The notes: a model not told the origin generated them from the sequence alone. Shown: positions 41,987 through 51,509, counted from the first letter of the stretch. The stretch is 64,000 bases of DNA from Neorhizobium populisoli (GCF_019430945.1 NZ_JAHYCB010000007.1:62001-126000); one strand, 5' to 3'. Numbers and translations are program-made.

Positions 41987-43144
41987 CTACATCCTCAACC
42001 CCGGCACCGCCAACGGATTATCCTCCAGTGCGGCCCGATCCGGCCGATCGACCCGTGGCTGCCCGGTAAACGCCGCAAACAGATCCGCCACGAACTCTTC
42101 CGGAAGCCCTTGCGTGATCAGCACCATCCGGGTCCGTCGATCGGAACCGTCCGGCCATTTCGGCAGGCGCTGCGGCGGGTGGAAGATGCTCTGCACGCCA
42201 TGCAGCACCAGCGGCCGCTCCGGATTGTCGGAGAGCGCCACGATCGCCTTCATCCGCAAAAGCTTCTCGCCATGCGCCGAGCGCAGGAGATCGACGAACA
42301 TGTCGATCGCCATAGGATCGATTGGTCGGTCGTGGATGATCGAGAAGGAACGGATATCGTCGCCATGACGATTCACGTCGTGGTGATGCCCGTGGTCATG
42401 ATGGTGGTGATCGTGGCCATGGTGGTCGTGGTGATCATGCGCATGGTCATGGTGATGTTCGTCGCTCGCCAGCTCGTCGCGCAGCCAGCGGTCGACATCG
42501 GCGATCTTTGTCGCCGGATCGTAAAGCCCGTTCTGCAGGATCGAAGCGGTACCCGCCTCCTCCGCATCGCCATCGACCACTCTTGCCCGCGGATTGAGCG
42601 CGTGCAGACGAGCCTTGAGCGCCGCAACCGTCTCGGCGTTCGCCATGGAAAGTTTGGAGATCACCAGCTGATCGGCGACCGCCGCCTGCTTGACGGCTTC
42701 CTGATGCCGGTCGAGCGTCGAAAGCCCGTTGACCGCATCGACCACCGTGATGATGCCGTCGAGCTCGAAATTCTCGGCAATCACCGGATTGCCCATGACC
42801 GACTGCATGACCGGCGCCGGATCGGCAAGCCCTGTCGTTTCGATCACCACCCGCTTGACCGGCTTCAGCCGGCCGATCTGGATGCCGTCCATCATGTAGG
42901 CGAGTGTATCGACCAGCTCGCCTCGTACCGTACAGCAAAGGCAGCCGTTCGAAAGCTCCACCAGCGCATCGCCGGAGGCCTCAACCAGGAAATTGTCGAT
43001 GCCGACTTCGCCGAACTCGTTGATGATGACGGCGGTATCGCTAGTGCCCGGATCCTTCAGGATGCGGTTCAGCAGCGTCGATTTTCCCGCACCGAGAAAG
43101 CCGGTGAGAATGGAGACCGGAATCCGGCCGCTCGGAGATGACAT
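41987..43144 (-). CDS. CobW/COG0523 G3E GTPase with His-rich metal-binding segment
   Basis: The 385-residue GTPase has the P-loop GFLGAGKSTLLN (residues 15-26), the family metal motif GCLCC (C68, C70, C71), Switch-like ETTGLADPAPVM and the NKxD-like motif replaced by SKLSM. A His-rich stretch near residues 229-256 alternates His with Asp and Gly. The CobW_C domain follows. COG0523 members with His tracts are usually zinc chaperones, not cobalamin enzymes. It lies 12 bases after the DD-carboxypeptidase gene. Confidence 0.9.
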   Translation of the reverse strand: MSSPSGRIPVSILTGFLGAGKSTLLNRILKDPGTSDTAVIINEFGEVGIDNFLVEASGDALVELSNGCLCCTVRGELVDTLAYMMDGIQIGRLKPVKRVVIETTGLADPAPVMQSVMGNPVIAENFELDGIITVVDAVNGLSTLDRHQEAVKQAAVADQLVISKLSMANAETVAALKARLHALNPRARVVDGDAEEAGTASILQNGLYDPATKIADVDRWLRDELASDEHHHDHAHDHHDHHGHDHHHHDHGHHHDVNRHGDDIRSFSIIHDRPIDPMAIDMFVDLLRSAHGEKLLRMKAIVALSDNPERPLVLHGVQSIFHPPQRLPKWPDGSDRRTRMVLITQGLPEEFVADLFAAFTGQPRVDRPDRAALEDNPLAVPGLRM

Positions 43145-43156
43145 CGCTTATTCCAA

Positions 43157-44269
43157 TCAGAACGAGGATGGCCGCGGCTGCGGGATCGGCACATTGGCCG
43201 CCGTCGCCTGCTTCTTGGAGCCCTTCGGCGGTGGCGGTGGCGCCTCACCGCCGGAGATTACCGCGGCCAACGTATAGGCCGGCGGCCCCGCCATCTCGTG
43301 GATATAGGGCGAATGCTGGATCGTCCGGCCAGCGTCGTCGCGCGTTTCACTGCGCACCTTGGCGGCCTTCGGATTGCAGATATCGGCGCTGACATCGTTG
43401 ACGGTGACCGTATCACCGTAAGGTGCAAGCGCCGTCAGCGCCACGCCTTGCGAGCCGCTGGTGGTCAATCCCTGCTGCAAGAGGTTTGCAGTGTCATCTG
43501 CACGGCCGGCGAGACTATCCGAGCCGAGCACGACCGAGATGACGGTACGGCCATCACGCGTCGCCGAACCGATCTGATTGAAACCAGAAGCGCAGATGAA
43601 ACCGGTCTTCATGCCATCCGCACCATCGAAACGGCCGATCAGCGTGTTGAAGTTCGGATATTGCTTGACGCCGGTATCGATGCCCTCAAGTGAGAAATAG
43701 CTCTGGTATTCCGGGAAATCCTGCTTCAGCCGCAGCGTCAGGATCGCCAGATCGCGCGCCGTGGTGAACTGGCCCTTGCCCGGCAGCCCGTGCGGATTGA
43801 TGAACTGGGTCGACATCATGCCGAGCGACCTGGCCTGCGCATTCATCATCTCGACGAACTGCTCTGCCGAACCGCCGACGGTTTCCGCCACCGCAAACGC
43901 CATGTCATTCGCCGATTTGACGAGCATCATCTTCAGCGCGTTATCGAGCGTCATCGTCGTGCCGGGCATGAAATACATCTTGCTGGCCGGCTGGTCGGTC
44001 GCCTTCTTGCTCATCACCACCTGAGACTGCAGCGAAAGCTTGCCAGTCTTCATGGCGCTGAAGGTCACATAGGCGGTCATCAGCTTGGTGAGCGATGCCG
44101 GGTACCATTTCAGGAAGGCATCCTGATGGGCGATGACCCGGCCCGTCTTGGCATCGACGACGACCTTGGGGTTGGCAACGGCCCCACCCGCGGAGACGAG
44201 AAAACCAACTGCGGTGAAAGCGCAAAGCACCCGGGTGGCGGATGCGGATCGAATAGCGGAAATCGGCAA
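43157..44269 (-). CDS. D-alanyl-D-alanine carboxypeptidase (PBP5/DacF type)
   Basis: The 370-residue serine peptidase starts at TTG 44269, with GAGG seven bases upstream, and has a signal peptide ending near GGAVANP. Catalytic motifs are SLTK (S59, K62), SAN (119-121) and KTG in GMKTGFICASG. It trims the terminal D-Ala from peptidoglycan stem peptides in the periplasm. No clear C-terminal amphipathic anchor is seen; the end is Pro-rich. It is divergent from the M20 gene and probably cotranscribed with the CobW GTPase. Confidence 0.93.
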   Translation of the reverse strand: MPISAIRSASATRVLCAFTAVGFLVSAGGAVANPKVVVDAKTGRVIAHQDAFLKWYPASLTKLMTAYVTFSAMKTGKLSLQSQVVMSKKATDQPASKMYFMPGTTMTLDNALKMMLVKSANDMAFAVAETVGGSAEQFVEMMNAQARSLGMMSTQFINPHGLPGKGQFTTARDLAILTLRLKQDFPEYQSYFSLEGIDTGVKQYPNFNTLIGRFDGADGMKTGFICASGFNQIGSATRDGRTVISVVLGSDSLAGRADDTANLLQQGLTTSGSQGVALTALAPYGDTVTVNDVSADICNPKAAKVRSETRDDAGRTIQHSPYIHEMAGPPAYTLAAVISGGEAPPPPPKGSKKQATAANVPIPQPRPSSF

Positions 44270-44424
44270 CGTGATTCCTCGTGCGGAAGCTTAACGAGTT
44301 TGGCGCATATGCGGCCTATATGGCCAAGCAATGGCAAAGAAGATTGATTACGTCAATCGCGCCGGGCACTATCGCACGCTTAGGACGATTCATAACCGCG
44401 TGAGTAACAAAAACAGGGAACATT

Positions 44425-45588
44425 ATGCCGATTTTGAACCGGGCCGCCGAACTTCAGGGCGAAGTCAGCGAGTGGCGACGATATCTTCATGAAAATCCTG
44501 AAATTCTCTACGAGGTCGAGAACACCGCCTCCTTCGTGGAACAGAAGCTGAAGGAATTCGGCGTCGACGAAGTCGTGCCCGGCATCGGCCGCACCGGCGT
44601 CGTCGCCATTATCCGCGGAAAGGGAGAAGGCAGCCGCACGATCGGCCTGCGCGCCGATATGGATGCGCTGCCGCTGACCGAGATCACCGGCAAGCCCTGG
44701 GCCTCGAAAATCCCCGGCAAGATGCATGCCTGCGGCCATGACGGTCATACGTCCATGCTGCTCGGCGCCGCCAAATATCTTGCCGAGACCCGCAACTTCA
44801 ACGGCTCCGTGGCGCTGATCTTCCAGCCGGCCGAAGAAGGCGGTGCCGGCGCGCTCGCCATGATCGAAGACGGCATGATGGAGCGCTTCGGCATCCAGGA
44901 AGTCTACGGCATGCACAATATGCCGGGCATCCCGGTCGGCCAGTTCGCCATCCGCAAGGGCGGCATCATGGCGGCCCCCGACCGCTTTACTATTACCATC
45001 AAGGGCCGCGGCGGCCATGCGGCCCAGCCGCACAAGACGATCGACCCGATCTTCATCGGCTCGCAGCTTGTCGGCAGCCTGCAGGCGATCGCCGGCCGCA
45101 ATGCCGATCCTCTTCGCTCGGTCGTTGTCTCCGTCACCCGTTTCGACGCCGGCACGACGCACAACATCATTCCCGATGAAGCGACGCTCTGGGGCACCGT
45201 CCGCACCCATGACGAAACGACCCGAGACCTCGCCGAAAACCGCATCCGCCAGATCGTCGAAGGACTGGTTGGCGCGCATGGCGCCACGGCAACCATAGAC
45301 TATCTTCGCCAATGCCCGGTCACCAGCAATCACGACCGGGAAACGGATCACGCAATCAGCGCTGCTTCGGACATCGTCGGCACCTCGAATGTCGATCCGA
45401 ATGTCGACCCGAGCATGGCCGGCGAGGACTTCGCCTTCATGCTGAAAAGCCGCCCCGGCGCCTTCATCTTCATCGGCAACGGCGAAACGGCCGCCCTTCA
45501 CAACCCGCATTACGATTTCGACGACGAAGCCATCTCCTTCGGGATTTCCTACTGGGTAAAACTCGTAGAAAGCCGACTGTCGGAATAG
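44425..45588 (+). CDS. M20-family amidohydrolase (aminoacylase/hippurate hydrolase-like)
   Basis: The 387-residue metallopeptidase-like enzyme contains GLRADMDALPLTEITGKPWA, the metal-binding HACGHDGHTSMLLGAAK and PAEEGGAGALAMIEDGMMER, and the lid domain with KGRGGHAAQPHKTIDPIFI. Members hydrolyse N-acyl or amide bonds, such as hippurate or N-acetyl amino acids; exact substrate is open. AGGGAACATT precedes the ATG. A terminator and then tRNA-Arg follow. Confidence 0.9.
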   Translation: MPILNRAAELQGEVSEWRRYLHENPEILYEVENTASFVEQKLKEFGVDEVVPGIGRTGVVAIIRGKGEGSRTIGLRADMDALPLTEITGKPWASKIPGKMHACGHDGHTSMLLGAAKYLAETRNFNGSVALIFQPAEEGGAGALAMIEDGMMERFGIQEVYGMHNMPGIPVGQFAIRKGGIMAAPDRFTITIKGRGGHAAQPHKTIDPIFIGSQLVGSLQAIAGRNADPLRSVVVSVTRFDAGTTHNIIPDEATLWGTVRTHDETTRDLAENRIRQIVEGLVGAHGATATIDYLRQCPVTSNHDRETDHAISAASDIVGTSNVDPNVDPSMAGEDFAFMLKSRPGAFIFIGNGETAALHNPHYDFDDEAISFGISYWVKLVESRLSE

Positions 45589-45596
45589 GCACGATG

Positions 45597-45626
45597 AAAA
45601 GGCTTGGCTTAATGCCAAGCCTTTTG
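45597..45626 (+). terminator. Rho-independent terminator after the M20 gene
   Basis: AAAAGGCTTGGC (45597-45608) pairs perfectly with GCCAAGCCTTTT (45614-45625) around TTAAT. It ends in the T run and lies 8 bases after the M20 stop, immediately before tRNA-Arg. Confidence 0.9.
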
Positions 45627-45642
45627 TATTGAAAGTTCACGT

Positions 45643-45719
45643 GGTCCCATAGCTCAGCAGGATAGAGCGCAGGATTCCTAATCCTGAGGCCGATGGTTCG
45701 AATCCATCTGGGATCACCA
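45643..45719 (+). tRNA. tRNA-Arg (anticodon CCT)
   Basis: A 77-base tRNA with an encoded CCA end. The acceptor arm GGTCCCA pairs with TGGGATC, with one G-T pair; the anticodon arm CAGGA/TCCTG encloses the loop TTCCTAA whose centre CCT reads AGG; the T arm GATGG/CCATC holds TTCGAAT. It reads the Arg codon AGG. Confidence 0.96.
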
Positions 45720-45899
45720 TTTCGCTGCTTTTTCGGATTCTTTTTGCTTCCGAACTGTCACAAGCAGTCGATTTCCTCCCCCATCGCTATGATTTTCTTA
45801 ACATTTTCGCCTTTTATAGATTTCGCTTGATCAAAGACGCCATCTTTGGCAAATCTTTCAGGCCGAAATGATTTGTGAAATTCAATTGCGGGGACGTTC

Positions 45900-46982
45900 A
45901 TGGCGGTGATCGACAGCACCTGGGTAAGAGGCATGGCGGGCCTCCTCGGGCTGATCCTCTTGGCGGGCTGCACTTCGACGCAGGATATTGCCTCGGTTGA
46001 CAAGGGTACCGTGAAGAACACGGCGCCGCTTGCCCCCCGGAAGCAGGTTTACACCTATACCGCGGCAGACCGCGAATGCCTGAAGCGGGCCATGTATTTC
46101 GAATCCAAGCGCTCCAGCCGCGATGGCCTCATGGCCGTCGGCAGCGTCGTCATGAATCGCCTCACCTCGGGCGCCTATGCGGACACGATCTGTGGTGTCG
46201 TCGGTCAGAAGAGACAGTTTGCGCCAGGCGTCCTGAGCCGGCCGGTCAACGATACGGCTGCGCCCGAACTCAACGAAGCGGCTGATGCGATCCTGCGCGG
46301 AGAGCGGAACCAGCAGGTGAAGGAAGCCATGTTCTTCCACACCGATGGCCTGCGCTTCCCTTACGACAACATGCACTACGTGACGGTTGCCGGCGGCAAC
46401 AAGTTCTATGAAAAGCGTGACGATGACGGCGAGCTTCAGACCCCACCGCCGAAATCGCCCAACGAATACATTTTGGCCTACGCGCCGCACATGGCGGATC
46501 AAAATAGTCTGATCGCCGCAAACGATCTGGGCAATGCATCGCAGATGACCCAGACGGCTTACACTGTCCCGCAGGCCGAGACATCGGTTACCCCGCTGGA
46601 AGCGCCGGTGCCGATGCAGAAACCGCAGATTCAGGTCGCCAGCGCGGCGCCGATGGCGCAGCAGCCGGTCGGCATGCCGGTTCAGCAGCTTGTCATGTCT
46701 TCTCAGCAGCCCGGAACCCAGCCGGCGCAAGCCCGACAGGGCCGCTTGCCGCAGGTGGCTCAACAGCAGCAGCCGCAGGCACAGCAGCCTCAGTCACTCG
46801 CGATGAGCCTTTACTCAGCGCCCCAGGCGCAGGCCTATGTGGCTTCGCAGGCGAACGCGTTCCCGGTTCCGGGCGCGGTACCGCTGCCGGCACAGCGTCC
46901 GCAAATCTCGGGCGTTGCCCGCGTTCAGCAGGCCGGCATGGCGGCAGCTCCGGAAGTCTGGTCGCTTCGCCCGGCGAAATAA
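45900..46982 (+). CDS. SleB-type cell wall hydrolase lipoprotein
   Basis: The 360-residue protein has a lipobox (LLAGC, Cys24) and a Hydrolase_2 (SleB) domain at about residues 55-160: DRECLKRAMYFESKRSSRDG with the catalytic Glu, VGSVVMNRLTSGAYADTICG and HTDGLRFPYDN. The C-terminal half is Pro/Gln/Ala-rich and disordered. It probably cleaves peptidoglycan in the periplasm as a lytic transglycosylase or muramidase. It comes after tRNA-Arg with a 180-base gap; I see no clear promoter there. Confidence 0.88.
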   Translation: MAVIDSTWVRGMAGLLGLILLAGCTSTQDIASVDKGTVKNTAPLAPRKQVYTYTAADRECLKRAMYFESKRSSRDGLMAVGSVVMNRLTSGAYADTICGVVGQKRQFAPGVLSRPVNDTAAPELNEAADAILRGERNQQVKEAMFFHTDGLRFPYDNMHYVTVAGGNKFYEKRDDDGELQTPPPKSPNEYILAYAPHMADQNSLIAANDLGNASQMTQTAYTVPQAETSVTPLEAPVPMQKPQIQVASAAPMAQQPVGMPVQQLVMSSQQPGTQPAQARQGRLPQVAQQQQPQAQQPQSLAMSLYSAPQAQAYVASQANAFPVPGAVPLPAQRPQISGVARVQQAGMAAAPEVWSLRPAK

Positions 46983-47006
46983 TCGTATCTTCGAGAGATA
47001 ACCGTC

Positions 47007-47549
47007 TTAGCGGACCGCAGCCGATGGCTGCGGCATTCCGCGTTTCGGCCGCCTGATCGACCGCGCAGCACCCCGGCGGGCTGCCCCGAGCAGAGCTGAG
47101 ACAAACCAGCCGCAGAACAATCCGCCCGCCGCCCAACTCAACCCCGCCAGATCGACCGGAACCGCCGGCTTGAAATCCCTCCAGGCATTCGCAAAGGTGG
47201 TGGAATCCGGCTGCTTCATCACCACAAACGGCTTCACCATGTTCGGGGCAAGCGTCAGCTCCCGCTGCTGTGCCGCGAGCGACTCATATCGATGGAAGGT
47301 GCGCTTCATCGCCTCGCCCTGATTTTTCAGGAAAGTTTCCGAGGAGCGGGAATAAACGCTGAGTGCGGCCTGGCGATCCAGTCCGTTGTGGTTGGCCTGC
47401 GCATCGAACTCCGAAATGATGATCTTTAGCTCGTCCAGCGCGCCGCCGATCCGCTGGCGATATTGCTGCGCGAATTCCGGCGCCTGCGAGAAGAAGATCC
47501 CGCCGAGCAGCGCCATCGCCATTGTCAGCATTCTTCCGAGCATGAGCAT
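47007..47549 (-). CDS. DUF2937-family membrane protein
   Basis: The 180-residue protein has an N-terminal membrane segment (MLGRMLTMAMALLGGIFFSQ), a helical middle (FAQQYRQRIGGALDELKIII, SRSSETFLKNQGEAMKRTFH) and a C-terminal membrane segment (LAGLSWAAGGLFCGWFVSAL). This layout matches DUF2937, of unknown function. GAGGCGATCC precedes the first ATG. It is downstream of the monooxygenase on the same strand by 58 bases and convergent with sleB-like. Confidence 0.83.
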   Translation of the reverse strand: MLMLGRMLTMAMALLGGIFFSQAPEFAQQYRQRIGGALDELKIIISEFDAQANHNGLDRQAALSVYSRSSETFLKNQGEAMKRTFHRYESLAAQQRELTLAPNMVKPFVVMKQPDSTTFANAWRDFKPAVPVDLAGLSWAAGGLFCGWFVSALLGAARRGAARSIRRPKRGMPQPSAAVR

Positions 47550-47607
47550 GGATCGCCTCGAGCCGTTGTTTCATGTCGTCAACGGCGAAATGTGGCTAAA
47601 GGTTGCG

Positions 47608-48825
47608 CTAACGCGACCGGACATGCTCCATGCGAAAGCCGAGACCGATCAGCCGGCCGGCAAGATGGGCAAGCAGCGGAAACCGTGCGATGCCCCGAAT
47701 GAAGGCGGGCGGGCCTTTGCGCTTGCGCTCGTCCGCCTGATCCACCTTGCGGCTGCTGCGCATCATCAGCTGCAGCTTCTGGGTCGCTCTGGTCGGGAAA
47801 CCACGACGTTTCTCGACGGCAGCCAGATCATCGTTTGATAAGCGCCCCTCACGAAGCGGCCGCGAGAGGATATTCGCTGCAGCCACCGCATCTTGTATCG
47901 CAAGGTTCACGCCCACGCCGCCGATCGGCGACATCGCATGTGCGGCATCGCCAATGCAGATCAGACCGGGCCGCCACCATTGCTTCAACCGATCGATACG
48001 CACCGTCAGCAGGCTGGTGTCGTCGAAGGATCGGATTTCCTGCAGGCGCTCTGCCGACAGCGGCGAAACCTCGGCCACCATCTGCCGGAAGGCCTCGATA
48101 CCCTTCGCCCTGATCTCTGCGAATGTCGTCCGGCGGATCACATACCCGCACTGCCAATAGTCGCCGCGATCGATCAGCACTAAACCTTGCCGCGGCCCGG
48201 CATGGCCCATCACCTCATGCGGATCGCCCGGTTGCTTAGAAAGCTTCATCCAGACGACTTCGCTTGGGGTCCCGAAATTCTCGATCTCCAGACCGGCCTT
48301 TTCGCGAACGATCGAATTGCGACCGTCGGCGCCGATTACGAGCTTTGACCGAACCGTCATCCGTCCTTCTGGCGTCTCCACAGCGAGCCCAGCCACCCTG
48401 CCCTGCTCCTCCAGAACATCAGCGACCCTCGCCTGCATGATCAGACGGAAATTCGGATATTGCCCTGCCTTGCCTGCCAGGAAATTCAGAAAATCCCATT
48501 GAGGCATGAAGGCAATGAAGCGGTTCTTCACCGGCAGGCGGGAAAAATCCGCCATGGTAGTCGTCCGGCCGCCCATTTCAGCCGTCAGCTTTGGCGCCCG
48601 TGTGTGCGGCAGTTTCAGAAATTCGTCGATCAACCCAAGCTCGTGCATCACTTCGAGCGTCGAAGGGTGGATCGTATCGCCGCGAAAATCGCGCAGGAAA
48701 TCCCCATGCTTCTCGACCACCACGACATCGACGCCGGCCCGCGCCAGAAGCAGGCCGAGCATCAGCCCGGCCGGGCCGGCGCCGGCGATCACGCATGTCG
48801 TTTCGATTTCCCGATTTTCGCTCAT
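47608..48825 (-). CDS. FAD-dependent aromatic-type monooxygenase
   Basis: The 405-residue flavoprotein of the class A hydroxylase family has the dinucleotide motif IAGAGPAGLMLGLLLARAGV, the LVIGADGRNSIVREKAGLEI segment with the conserved DG motif, and the GD motif in CIGDAAHAMSPIGGVGVNLA. Such enzymes hydroxylate aromatic or quinone substrates using NAD(P)H and O2; no substrate is clear. It is divergent from dxr with 132 bases between the starts. Confidence 0.88.
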   Translation of the reverse strand: MSENREIETTCVIAGAGPAGLMLGLLLARAGVDVVVVEKHGDFLRDFRGDTIHPSTLEVMHELGLIDEFLKLPHTRAPKLTAEMGGRTTTMADFSRLPVKNRFIAFMPQWDFLNFLAGKAGQYPNFRLIMQARVADVLEEQGRVAGLAVETPEGRMTVRSKLVIGADGRNSIVREKAGLEIENFGTPSEVVWMKLSKQPGDPHEVMGHAGPRQGLVLIDRGDYWQCGYVIRRTTFAEIRAKGIEAFRQMVAEVSPLSAERLQEIRSFDDTSLLTVRIDRLKQWWRPGLICIGDAAHAMSPIGGVGVNLAIQDAVAAANILSRPLREGRLSNDDLAAVEKRRGFPTRATQKLQLMMRSSRKVDQADERKRKGPPAFIRGIARFPLLAHLAGRLIGLGFRMEHVRSR

Positions 48826-48957
48826 CGCTTACTTTCGCCTGCCGACCACCGCGGGATCAAGCTGCACTTGGTCGCAGCCGGTCTGAATTCAAGCCCCGCA
48901 CTTGAGGCGGGCGGCGTTCGCTTGTAGACCAAATCAGTATCAGGAATGGAAGACATC

Positions 48958-50145
48958 ATGGCCGAAACCGGCAAACGTCGCATCAGCATTCTCGGCTCCA
49001 CCGGCTCGATCGGCGTCAACACGCTCGATGTGGTGAACCAGCTCGGCGGGCGCGATGCTTTCGATGTGGTGGCGATCACCGGCAATGCCAATATTGCACT
49101 GCTGGCCGAACAGGCGAAGGCCAGCGGAGCCAGGCTCGCCGTTACAGCCGAAGATGCGCATTACGGCGCGCTGAAAGATGCGCTTGCCGGCACCGGCATC
49201 GAAGTCGCCGCCGGCCGCGAAGCCTTGATCGAAGCCGGCGCGCGCGACGCCGATCTTGTCATGGCGGCCATCGTCGGCACCGCCGGGCTCGCGCCGACGC
49301 TGGCCGCAGCCAGACGTGGCGCCGATATCGCGCTCGCCAACAAGGAATGTCTCGTTTCGGCCGGCGAACTTTTCGTGAAGGCCGTGGCGGAAGGCGGCGG
49401 GCAACTGATCCCGGTCGACAGCGAACACAGCGCCATCTTCCAGTCGCTGGAAGACGACCAGCATCACGCCGTCGAACGCATCGTGCTGACCGCTTCCGGC
49501 GGTCCATTCCGCACCTGGACACGCGAGCAGATGGCCGGCGTGACAGCGGACATTGCCCGCGCCCATCCCAACTGGTCGATGGGCCTGAAAATCTCGATCG
49601 GCAGCGCCTCGATGTTCAACAAGGCGCTGGAAATGATCGAGGCAAAGCATCTTTTCAACGTCGCGCCCGACCAGATCGAGGTCATCGTCCATCCGCAGTC
49701 GATCATCCATTCGATGGTTGGTTATCAAGATGGTTCGGTGCTGGCTCAGCTCGGCTGTCCGGACATGCGCACCGCGATCGGTTATGCGCTGACCTATCCC
49801 AACCGGTCGAAGCTGGATGTCGACCGGTTGGATTTCGCCAAGCTCGCAAGACTGGATTTCGAGGCACCGGATGAGGCGCGCTTCCCCGCCATCCGCCTTG
49901 CCCGCACCGCCATGCAGCGCGGCGGCGTGCAGGGTGCGGTGATGAACGCGGCGGAAGAGATTTCCTTCCACGCCTTCTGCGCCGGAAAAATCGGCTTTCT
50001 CAACATGGCGGATATTGCCGAACAGGTCATGGACGACATGACTGGCTATGGCGCGGCGATGTCGATGGATGAGGTATTTGCGGCGGATGAAGAGGCGAGA
50101 CGCCGGGCGGGCGAGATTGTCTCGCAGCGGGAGATGGCGGCTTAA
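48958..50145 (+). CDS. dxr: 1-deoxy-D-xylulose 5-phosphate reductoisomerase
   Basis: About 395 residues from ATG 48958, with GGAAG upstream; ATG 48946 is less well placed. The NADPH site GSTGSIGVNTLDVV, the active-site region PVDSEHSAIFQSLEDDQHHA, SGGPFRTW and SIGSASMFNKALEMIEAKHL are conserved. It catalyses the first committed step of the MEP isoprenoid pathway. It faces hemA, which is transcribed toward it, and a repeat lies between them. Confidence 0.96.
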   Translation: MAETGKRRISILGSTGSIGVNTLDVVNQLGGRDAFDVVAITGNANIALLAEQAKASGARLAVTAEDAHYGALKDALAGTGIEVAAGREALIEAGARDADLVMAAIVGTAGLAPTLAAARRGADIALANKECLVSAGELFVKAVAEGGGQLIPVDSEHSAIFQSLEDDQHHAVERIVLTASGGPFRTWTREQMAGVTADIARAHPNWSMGLKISIGSASMFNKALEMIEAKHLFNVAPDQIEVIVHPQSIIHSMVGYQDGSVLAQLGCPDMRTAIGYALTYPNRSKLDVDRLDFAKLARLDFEAPDEARFPAIRLARTAMQRGGVQGAVMNAAEEISFHAFCAGKIGFLNMADIAEQVMDDMTGYGAAMSMDEVFAADEEARRRAGEIVSQREMAA

Positions 50146-50177
50146 GGTCGTTATCCTTGGGAAGCGCCGTTCAGTGC

Positions 50178-50270
50178 TCCCCGTCATGCTCGGTCTTGTA
50201 CCAAGCATCTGTCCACGTCGAATGTGCTGAAACGGCTTAGATCCTCGGGACGAGCCCGAGGATGACGGAG
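50178..50270. repeat. Alphaproteobacterial short repeat between dxr and hemA
   Basis: About 93 bases hold CCCCGTCATGCTCGGTCTTG near the start and a perfect hairpin CCTCGGGACGAGCCCGAGG followed by ATGACGG near the end. The paired CCGTCAT/ATGACGG ends are typical of dispersed repeats in alphaproteobacteria. It fills the gap of convergent genes. Confidence 0.7.
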
Positions 50271-50294
50271 AAAGCTACCGGCTTCCCCGTGAAA

Positions 50295-51509
50295 TCAAGC
50301 CACATGCCTTGCCAGCGCGCACCGCGCCCAGAGCTGGTGCAGCGAACCGACCAGATGTTCGATGTCCGCATCCGTGTGCAAAGGCGTCGGTGTGATGCGC
50401 AGGCGCTCGGTCTTGCGCGGCACGGTCGGGTAGTTGATCGGCTGCACGTAGATGCCGCAGGTGTCGAGCAGGATGTCGGAGATCCACTTGCACTTGGCCG
50501 CATCGCCGACCATGACCGGCACGATATGGCTCGGATTGTGCATATGCGGAATGCCCTGCTGATCCAGCATCACGCGCAGCTTCTTGACGCGATCCTGATG
50601 GCGAACCCGCTCGAACGGGCTGTTTTTCAGGTGGCGGATCGAGGCGATCGCTCCAGCAGCCAAAGCCGGCGGCAGCGAGGTCGTGAAGATGAAGCCGGAC
50701 GCGAATGAGCGGATGAAGTCACAAAGTGCCGTGGAAGCCGCGATGTAACCGCCCATCACGCCGAACGACTTGGCAAGCGTTCCCTCGATAATGGTGACAC
50801 GATCCATCAGGCCTTCGCGCTCGGCAATACCGCCGCCGCGCGGGCCGTACATGCCGACGGCATGCACTTCGTCCAGATAGGTCATCGCGCCGTATTTGTC
50901 GGCGAGATCGCAGATTTCCTTGATCGGCGCGATATCGCCGTCCATCGAATAGACGCTTTCGAAGGCGATCAGCTTCGGCGCCTTCGGATCGGCAGCCGCC
51001 AGCTTCGCTTCGAGGTCGTTCAGGTCGTTATGCTTCCAGATCACCCGCTCGCACTTGGCGTAACGAATGCCTTCGATCATCGAGGCATGATTGAACGCGT
51101 CGGAAAAGATGATCAGGCCGGGGATTTTCTGGCCGAGCGTGCCGAGTGACGCCCAGTTGGACATGTAGCCGGAATTGAAGATCAGCGCGTCTTCCTTGGC
51201 ATGCAAATCGGCAAGCTCACGCTCCAGCACGACGTGGTAGTGATTGGTGCCAGAAATATTCCGGGTGCCTCCCGCACCCGCGCCACAGTGATCGATGGCG
51301 TCTTTCATCGCCTGGATCACGGCGGGGTGCTGGCCCATGCCGAGATAGTCGTTGGAACACCAGACGGTCACTTCCTTCGGGCCGTCGGCGGTGTGACGGG
51401 TGGCGCGCGGAAAATTGCCGCGATGCCGTTCGAGATCGGCGAACACGCGATAACGGCCTTCCTTGTGAAGTCCGTCCAGTTCGCTCTTGAAAAATGCCTC
51501 GAAATCCAT
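50295..51509 (-). CDS. hemA: 5-aminolevulinate synthase
   Basis: The 404-residue PLP enzyme condenses glycine and succinyl-CoA to 5-aminolevulinate, the C4 route to haem and cobalamin used by alphaproteobacteria. The Schiff-base Lys is K247 in EGTLAKSFGVMGGYIA. CSNDYLGMGQHPAVIQAMKD, GAGAGGTRNISGTNHYHVVL and the YLDEVHAVGMYG stretch are conserved. GGAG precedes the ATG. An FNR/FixK-type box lies 148 bases upstream, suggesting response to low oxygen. Confidence 0.97.
   Translation of the reverse strand: MDFEAFFKSELDGLHKEGRYRVFADLERHRGNFPRATRHTADGPKEVTVWCSNDYLGMGQHPAVIQAMKDAIDHCGAGAGGTRNISGTNHYHVVLERELADLHAKEDALIFNSGYMSNWASLGTLGQKIPGLIIFSDAFNHASMIEGIRYAKCERVIWKHNDLNDLEAKLAAADPKAPKLIAFESVYSMDGDIAPIKEICDLADKYGAMTYLDEVHAVGMYGPRGGGIAEREGLMDRVTIIEGTLAKSFGVMGGYIAASTALCDFIRSFASGFIFTTSLPPALAAGAIASIRHLKNSPFERVRHQDRVKKLRVMLDQQGIPHMHNPSHIVPVMVGDAAKCKWISDILLDTCGIYVQPINYPTVPRKTERLRITPTPLHTDADIEHLVGSLHQLWARCALARHVA

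Noticed and set aside
41987..43144. Cobalamin biosynthesis protein CobW.
   Set aside because: COG0523 members with His tracts are usually zinc chaperones, and this gene is 14 kb from cobS and cobT.
45643..45719. tRNA-Arg(CCT) as an integration site of a genomic island.
   Set aside because: The following gene is a normal cell wall hydrolase and I found no integrase or duplicated tRNA 3' end in the window.
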